Origin: Knoxdaviesia capensis
Lineage: Eukaryota; Ascomycota; Sordariomycetes; Microascales; Gondwanamycetaceae
Reading direction: 5' to 3'
DNA length: 64,000 nt
Assembly (NCBI GenBank): GCA_001510575.1
Contig: LNGK01000004.1
Coordinates: forward strand, 3,594,667 to 3,658,666
Shown piece by piece: positions 58,403 through 64,000 of the stretch. The notes beneath the pieces were generated by a model. The model made no database searches, had not been told where the DNA came from, and was given only the letters and a program-made list of their open reading frames with translations. Within the stretch, counting starts at the first letter, position 1; each line of letters starts with the position of its first letter. Position numbers and translations under genes: made by a program.

Positions 58403-58816
58403 GCGTCTTGTAAAACATGTATCTCTGTTATTTGGTGTTCGTGTAAAAGTGCTGCTTATTCTAGATTATGGAATCACGAGAGATAGCTTGCATGATAGAC
58501 TTGTACGCTATAATTCAACTTTTCTCCCCTGTCCCTTGAGGTCCTCTTCGAGATACTGTGATGTTATATTTGAACGTTCGATGAAATCGAGTAGTAGCCT
58601 AGGGTTAGGGTTACCGACACCAAAAATATTCTCGTTCAAAATCAAGTTTTCAGATCTTGTATACAGTTGATAATAATGTACATGAACACGCACTCCCAAC
58701 ACTTACACTACTAACCTAGTCTAGACAAAGAAAACAAAAACGACGAACAGACGCACAAGATATAGCGGAATACACGAGGTGGAAAAAAAAGGATGCCGGG
58801 TTTTCCCTTCCTGTTC
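58403..58816. other. Intergenic between convergent 3' ends, with telomere-like motif
   Basis: No gene. tagggttagggtta lies at about 58600-58613. Confidence 0.55.
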
Positions 58817-60343
58817 TTACACCCTCTTGGTCCAGCGGCGAGCATTCGACAGACCCCGGATTCTCTTGGTATACTTCCACACGTGACGGAACTTGGGGCC
58901 CTGGCGCTTGGCCTCCCATCCCTTGGGCTGGCGGGGCGGCTTGAGCGAGTTGACACGCGTGCGGCGGAACTCGATGTCGGCGCCAGGAATACCGGCGCGC
59001 TTCATGACGGCGGCGGTGTTCTCGTCCCACACGGTCCGGAACATGCTGAACCCGACCGGCTTCAGCCGGAATTTGTCGCGGAAGCTCTTGAGGCTGAAGC
59101 CCAGGCGGGCTTCGGCACCAGCACCCACGGGGGCGTCTGCGGACTCGCCCGCGGCGTACACCTCGCGCAGCTTAGCGGGGTCGATGGGGCCGGCGGCGGC
59201 GTCCTGCTCTAGCACGAACACGGCGAGCCGGTGGTACGGCGCGCCCTTCTGCGAGAAGGCCGGCAGCCAGGGCAGCACGAGCTGCGAGTCGGCGTTCACC
59301 TTGGACAGCGGCAGCGACGTGGTCTCGGGCGACAGCGGGATGTTCGCCGCAAGGAAGTGGCAGCGCTTCTGGAAGCTGTCGGACGTGGCGTCGGGCACGT
59401 CGGCATCCATGACCACCACCGACACCAGCCGCTCGCCACGGTCGAACACCTGCACCTTCAGCCGCGGCACCGGCTCGCTGACCAAGCTGTCGATCAGTGC
59501 GCCGGGGGCGACCTTCTTGCGGCGGAACCACAGCTCCACGTCCGCCACCGGCTCGAACTGAGGCAGGATGTCGGGCACAATGTGGAACTGCGAGATACGC
59601 TGCATGATCACCTTGCGGGCATACGAGCGCCAGTCCTTGTCGGCCAGGTACCGGTAGATCGGCTTGTTCATGTCGCCTGGAAGCGGAAGAAAAACAGGGT
59701 GTTAGCAGAATATCCACACAGCGATCACACTCCCAGTAACAAAACAAAGGGGGCAGAGAAAAATAAACATACCCAAGCCATCCTCATGCTTGCGTTTGAC
59801 AACCGGATCATTGATATCCGCCAGAATCTTCAGCTCCTCGAGGTGCTTCCGCATACTCGCAAGCCGCAGCTCCCGCATACGCGCGCCGCCCTTCAGCTCA
59901 CTCCCATCCGACGCCTCCAGCCGCGCAATCTTGGCCAACTCCGCCTGAATCGCCCGCACCTTCGTCTCGCGGTCCTCCAGCAGCACCTTGCGGGCCTCCT
60001 GGAAGCACTGGAACGGCAGCTGCTCAAACGGCAGACCGGCCGCGCCTGTGCGCTGTATTGCCGCGCGCCGGCGTCGCGAGCCGACCAGCTGCGTGCTGGA
60101 TTGCGAGGCGGAGGCCGATTCTAATTGCTGGAGGCCGGACACGTCGATCGGGGGCGCGGCGTCGGGCGGAGTAGTGGAAGTGGTCGGGGTGAGCGAGTCG
60201 GCCCGCGTCGAGCTGGTCGAAAGGGGTCGCATGGCCAGGCGGAGCATCACCGGCGACGCGGTCGGCCCGGCCAACGGAGCTGCTGTCCCGGCCTGGCCGA
60301 GATGGCGGAGCACCGGCCGTGCTAGCTGAGGACACCTGGACAT
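58817..60343 (-). CDS. MRPL35: Mitochondrial large ribosomal subunit protein mL38 (54S L35)
   Basis: Two exons (60343-59773, 59676-58817) join in phase 1 to give 476 aa. The start gives a typical presequence ([16 protein letters not shown]). Two blocks identify mL38: the N-terminal helical part with [14 protein letters not shown] coiled segments and [26 protein letters not shown] region before the join, and a PEBP-like domain ([50 protein letters not shown]). The C-terminus is basic. mL38 sits on the central protuberance of the mitochondrial large subunit. It shares a promoter region with uL4m. Confidence 0.9.
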
Positions 60344-60756
60344 TATGTGAGGGTGTCGATTGGGTCGGTGTTGGTCAATGGAGATTGAGGTAGTCAAAGA
60401 GAGGAATTGGGAGCAGGGAAAAGCAGATTTTCTGTTTGAAGTTTGGTTTGGCTGATTTTTGCGTGTAGTCTCCACAAAAAGATTTTCGCCAGCTGCCAGC
60501 AGCTCAAACGCGAAGCCACAGCTGGCAGGGACCTTGACAATGAAGCATCACGTGACAAACGAACGGGAAAGATTCTCACGACTTTTCTTCCCGAGTCGCC
60601 ATCTTCAATGCTCTCCTTACCAGGCCTGCGCAAACGGTGATTGAGCAGATCACCACCGAAGTTTTTCTCTAACCCCAATCACACTCATTTTGATTCGTTG
60701 ACCTCTCATTCTGCTTCTCCTTTCTGTTTGCTATCCGTAACCGATACCTCTTCACA
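60344..60756. promoter_or_regulatory. Bidirectional promoter, mL38 / uL4m
   Basis: A 413-bp region between two divergent mitochondrial ribosomal protein genes. Contains CCAAT at 60675-60679 and inverted ATTGG at 60359-60363. Joint control of the two genes is inferred. Confidence 0.5.
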
Positions 60757-61892
60757 ATGGCCGGCCGGGCATCGCGGAGCCTGCCCGAGGCCATGCGGCT
60801 TCTGAGCCTCACATCAACGTCGACACAATCTGCGAGAATAGGCGTTGTCCCGGTACGGGCGGCAGCTAGCGTACGTCTGTATCCTGTCAATTGGACGTTT
60901 GGGGGTAGCTTTACTCACATTCCTGCCTTACAGAAAGTTTCCCAGACTCGTGGCCTGGCCACTGAGGCCTCGCCATCAACATCGCTCGCATCATCGACAA
61001 AGGCGCACGCCACGCAGCCGTGGTTTCCGAGTTAGTTTCCGCCCAGACGCAAGACGTAAACAAGACAAACGTCGATTATTCTAACAAACAAGCAAACAAA
61101 ACAGCCTCTACCGTCCCGCTCACAATCCACGCCTTCCCCTCGTTCGAACCCACCTCGCTCGAGCAATGGTCCGTGAAACACCTGTACCTCCCGCTCCGCC
61201 GCGACCTCCTGCACCTGGCGGTCGTGTACGAGGGCGACAACACGCGCCAAGGAACCGCGAGCAGCAAGACCGCGTGGGACGTGGCCGGCTCGCGCCGCAA
61301 GATCCGCCCGCAGAAGGGCACCGGCTCCGCGCGCGCCGGCTGGAAACAGAGCCCGATCCGCGTCGGCGGTGGCAAGGCCTTCGGCCCGCACCCGCGCGAC
61401 TTCGGCACCGGGCTGCCGCGCAAGGTCTACGATAAAGCCTGGCGCACCGCCCTCTCCTACCGCTACCGCCGCGGCGAGCTGCTCGTCTGCGCCGACGGCA
61501 TGGACCTGCCCCTGCACCCCGACTTCCTCGACCTCGTCACCCGCCCCGAGGCCGTGCTCGACCAGGCCCTCATCGACGGATACCTCGGCAAGGCTGCTGA
61601 CCAGCTCGTGCGCGCCCACGGCTGGGGCGCCGACCACGGCCGCACCCTATTCATCACGGCCGACCACCGCGACGCCCTGTTCAGCGCCCTCGACTGCGCC
61701 GGCCAGCACGGCCGCGCCCTCGAACTGGCTGATGTTGACGTCAAGGACCTGCTTGAGCACGGCCGTATCATTATTGAGCGCTCTGCCCTGCGCGAGATGA
61801 TCCTGGCCCACCAGAGCGATCTGACCAGCAATATCATCATCAATGGCGAGCGTGAATCTGGCCCGGCCATTGGCCAGGTCGTGGTTGAGTAA
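60757..61892 (+). CDS. YML6: Mitochondrial large ribosomal subunit protein uL4m
   Basis: Three exons (60757-60870, 60934-61030, 61105-61892) give 332 aa. Phases are 0 and 1. The first 60-70 residues form a Ser/Ala/Thr-rich mitochondrial leader. The body is a bacterial-type L4 domain: KHLYLPLRRDLLHLAVVYEG, then the RNA-binding loop RKIRPQKGTGSARAGWKQSP and GPHPRDFGTGLPRKVYDKAW, and a C-terminal Rossmann-like half. L4 loops line the exit tunnel of the large subunit. Confidence 0.95.
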
Positions 61893-63329
61893 ATAATTAG
61901 TTGAGCGGATCGGGCGCGCTTTGAAAGGAGAAATTGTACTATCTAGATTCATATACTCATTGTTTATATATATACTGTATACTACTGGCACTACTTACTA
62001 CTACTGCGCTTCATTCAACGCATTTTTCTTCTGATGTATACATACAGTCTGCCGGGCTAGAAATTCCAAATGGGATGCCAAGTAAGTCTCGGCGCAAAGT
62101 CTACGATAAATCACCAAGGAGAAAACCATTTTTTTTGGACCAAGATAGTATGTGTATGTATTTCGGATTCATACGAAACAGCACAGAGCGACATGAAATC
62201 ATAAGGAAAAAAAAGATGTAAATGTAAAAAAGAGCAAGCCTCCCAGACCATATCGAATTTCCTTCCAACGTATTCCAAAACCCGCCAAACACCGCCCAAT
62301 GAAGGGGATAAATACAGAATGTGCTCATAGGTCCGTCCCCCTCTCTTTCTAGGTCATTATTCACCCATCATCATCCTTTTGGCATCTTCCACATGAATTT
62401 TCTATTCCGACACTCCCATTTGCCCAAAAGTTCCAGGATACATGTCTCAGACTTATGATGCTCTGGAACTAGAAACAGGATGAGAGAAGCCCGACCAAGG
62501 GGCTAAAACATATGTAGAAGTCGAAAAAAGAGTACACCGGGATCAGGTATGCCATCGCGATGACGGAATGTGTACGTGCAGTGACCCAAAGAAAAAAAGG
62601 AAACCAGCCATTTTCAGTACAGATCTCTGCAATCACCACACATTCCCCATCCAAGGCCATCCATTCTCCTGGGTCTGCCAGTGGGATAATGTCCACGGCA
62701 GAGTGAAAGCAAGGAAACCGATATTGTCGTAGAAATACTTCGCAGGAAAAAAAAAAAGTGCGCTCCACATGAGGGGGAATCAATAAAAGCTGACCAGAAA
62801 GGACAGAACGAAAGGAAAAACAATATTAAGGTCAGAAATAAAACAACAATCAAGCCTCCCCACAGCAGACATTTGGCTAACACCAGATATCGTGCATCAG
62901 GGAGAGAGAAAAAACAGCACCGGGATCAAACTTGTGCCAGGCGAGACAAGAATCCGTTTTCTTGAAAAGGAAAACGACGAAGGAAAAAAAATATAAAACG
63001 CAAGTCAGAGAAAACATCCTCTGGAACTTTGAATGTCGCACAGTGATATTGTCATGAGCTCATCAACGGCGACTAACAGAAGCGACTTCAGCCAAAGTGT
63101 CCATGATGTGAATTCACTCGGCAACATCAAGAAGAACGCTCTGTAGTGGCGCGAACAAAAAAAGAGTTACTGCTGAGAAATGTTAGAACGGAGATCTTGG
63201 CCAGAAATGAAGAACAAACGGACCGAGAGAAAAGAAATAAAAGTAAAAAGGATATATACTTTTGCGGGGCAAAAAAAAAAGAAAAAAAGACAAATGCTTT
63301 TCAATGAGAAACAAAAAAAATCAAAAACT
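61893..63329. other. Intergenic between convergent 3' ends
   Basis: A 1.4-kb AT- and A-rich stretch with no supported gene. It may include a long 3' UTR of the bZIP gene. Confidence 0.5.
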
Positions 63330-64000
63330 TCAATTGCTCTGATCTGGTGCCCAGGGTCCATGAGGGAATAGATCCACAGTTTCCTCGGAATGGGCATGAG
63401 GGAGTACCCCACATACATTGTGTAGAGAGTGCATATCATGGTTGCCCCAGTACTCGGGGCCAGGAGGCATAGTCGATGAGCCGGGGGGCACCATCATCCC
63501 CGGGTTGGAAACGCTGTGGCGCGAGGACCGTTGCACAAAGCGGACGGCTTCGTTCTCGATCCAGAGGTCGATGTTCGGGTCGTTGCAGCAGGCATGGCCC
63601 ATCAACTGGTTCTTGATGCGGCTCACTTCGTCCAATAGCACGTTGAACTCTTGCTGCAGGTGGTTGTTCTGAGTCTCGAGGCCTTGGCTTGTCTCTTCCA
63701 ATCCGTTGACCCATTCCTTGCGCTTTTGGCGGCAACGGCTGGCGGCGATGCGGTTGCGCTCGAGGAACTTGGAGCGGCGACCAGACGACTGCGGTTGATG
63801 CTCATCGTCTTCGGGAATAGACTCATTGGCCAGCACGGCATTCTCGGAGCCGGCATCTTTAGAGGCATTGCGGGACTTGCGGCGGCTGTTGCTGCTGCTG
63901 CTGCTGCTGGAGGGGACAACAGCCTCGGGCGATGGTGCGGCAGTGGATTGAGAAGACTTGCGGCTATAGCGAGGCGTGGGGGCAGATTCAGATGGGGCGA
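63330..64000 (-). CDS. ATF/CREB-type bZIP transcription factor (3' part; start beyond window)
   Basis: Partial gene. The reading frame is open to the window edge, giving about 223 C-terminal residues, with the stop at 63330-63332. The basic region RRSKFLERNRIAASRCRQKR is followed by a leucine zipper with coiled-coil pattern. The C-terminal extension has RIKNQLMGHACCNDPNIDLW and an Asn/Pro/His-rich end. This arrangement fits the Atf1/Atf21-AtfA/AtfB group that works with stress MAP kinases in spore and stress responses. I cannot say which member. The Ser/Pro-rich segment upstream includes an AGC repeat (poly-Ser). No start can be assigned. Confidence 0.88.
   Translation of the reverse strand, partial: APSESAPTPRYSRKSSQSTAAPSPEAVVPSSSSSSSNSRRKSRNASKDAGSENAVLANESIPEDDEHQPQSSGRRSKFLERNRIAASRCRQKRKEWVNGLEETSQGLETQNNHLQQEFNVLLDEVSRIKNQLMGHACCNDPNIDLWIENEAVRFVQRSSRHSVSNPGMMVPPGSSTMPPGPEYWGNHDMHSLHNVCGVLPHAHSEETVDLFPHGPWAPDQSN

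Overview
The window is nuclear DNA of a filamentous ascomycete (Pezizomycotina). The order Eurotiales is my best guess, from codon bias, short GT..AG introns of about 50-120 bp, and the gene families present (HET domain, PLAC8, GT17, APH-type pseudogene, Tem1/Spg1 GTPase). Coding regions are mostly GC-rich at third codon positions. Intergenic DNA is long (0.3-2.6 kb), with CT- or GA-rich tracts and simple repeats. I found no tRNA, rRNA, CRISPR array or intact transposon. A 12-base N gap inside a G run lies at 39047-39058.

Layout. 1-7.2 kb: dihydroxyacetone kinase (+), Sm protein D2 (-), 3-hydroxyisobutyryl-CoA hydrolase (+). 7.2-14.3 kb: a long non-coding stretch, then a large Ams2/Spt21-like regulator with a split GATA finger. 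14.3-16.2 kb: accessory DNA with a 52-bp tandem duplication and broken coding fragments. 16.3-22.1 kb: DNA polymerase alpha subunit B (+), MFAP1 splicing factor (-), and two minus-strand genes only 11 nt apart (a 90-aa unknown and an Alb1-like ribosome-biogenesis protein). 23-28 kb: membrane-anchored ubiquitin protease (+) and a GT17 glycosyltransferase (-). 28-32 kb: mostly empty, with unexplained coding-like patches. 32-40.5 kb: triose-phosphate-type nucleotide-sugar transporter containing a 6-nt microexon, a PLAC8 protein with a long tail, and a Tem1/Spg1 septation GTPase. 43-49 kb: glycine cleavage H protein, porphobilinogen deaminase, a frameshifted HET gene and an APH-family pseudogene. 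50.6-61.9 kb: a run of mitochondrial genes: NAD(P) transhydrogenase, complex I NDUFA12 (with a 7-nt microexon), PGS1 (cardiolipin pathway), and ribosomal proteins mL38 and uL4m, the last two sharing a divergent promoter. 63.3-64 kb: C-terminal part of an ATF/CREB bZIP factor that runs off the window.

Exon models were built by hand. Each join was checked for reading phase, GT/AG signals and continuity of the protein family. Functions are assigned from recognised family motifs, not from a search. Most genes are conserved housekeeping functions. The unusual content is in microexons, the split zinc finger, the near-contiguous ORF pair, the duplicated tail motif of the PLAC8 protein, and broken incompatibility- and kinase-like genes.
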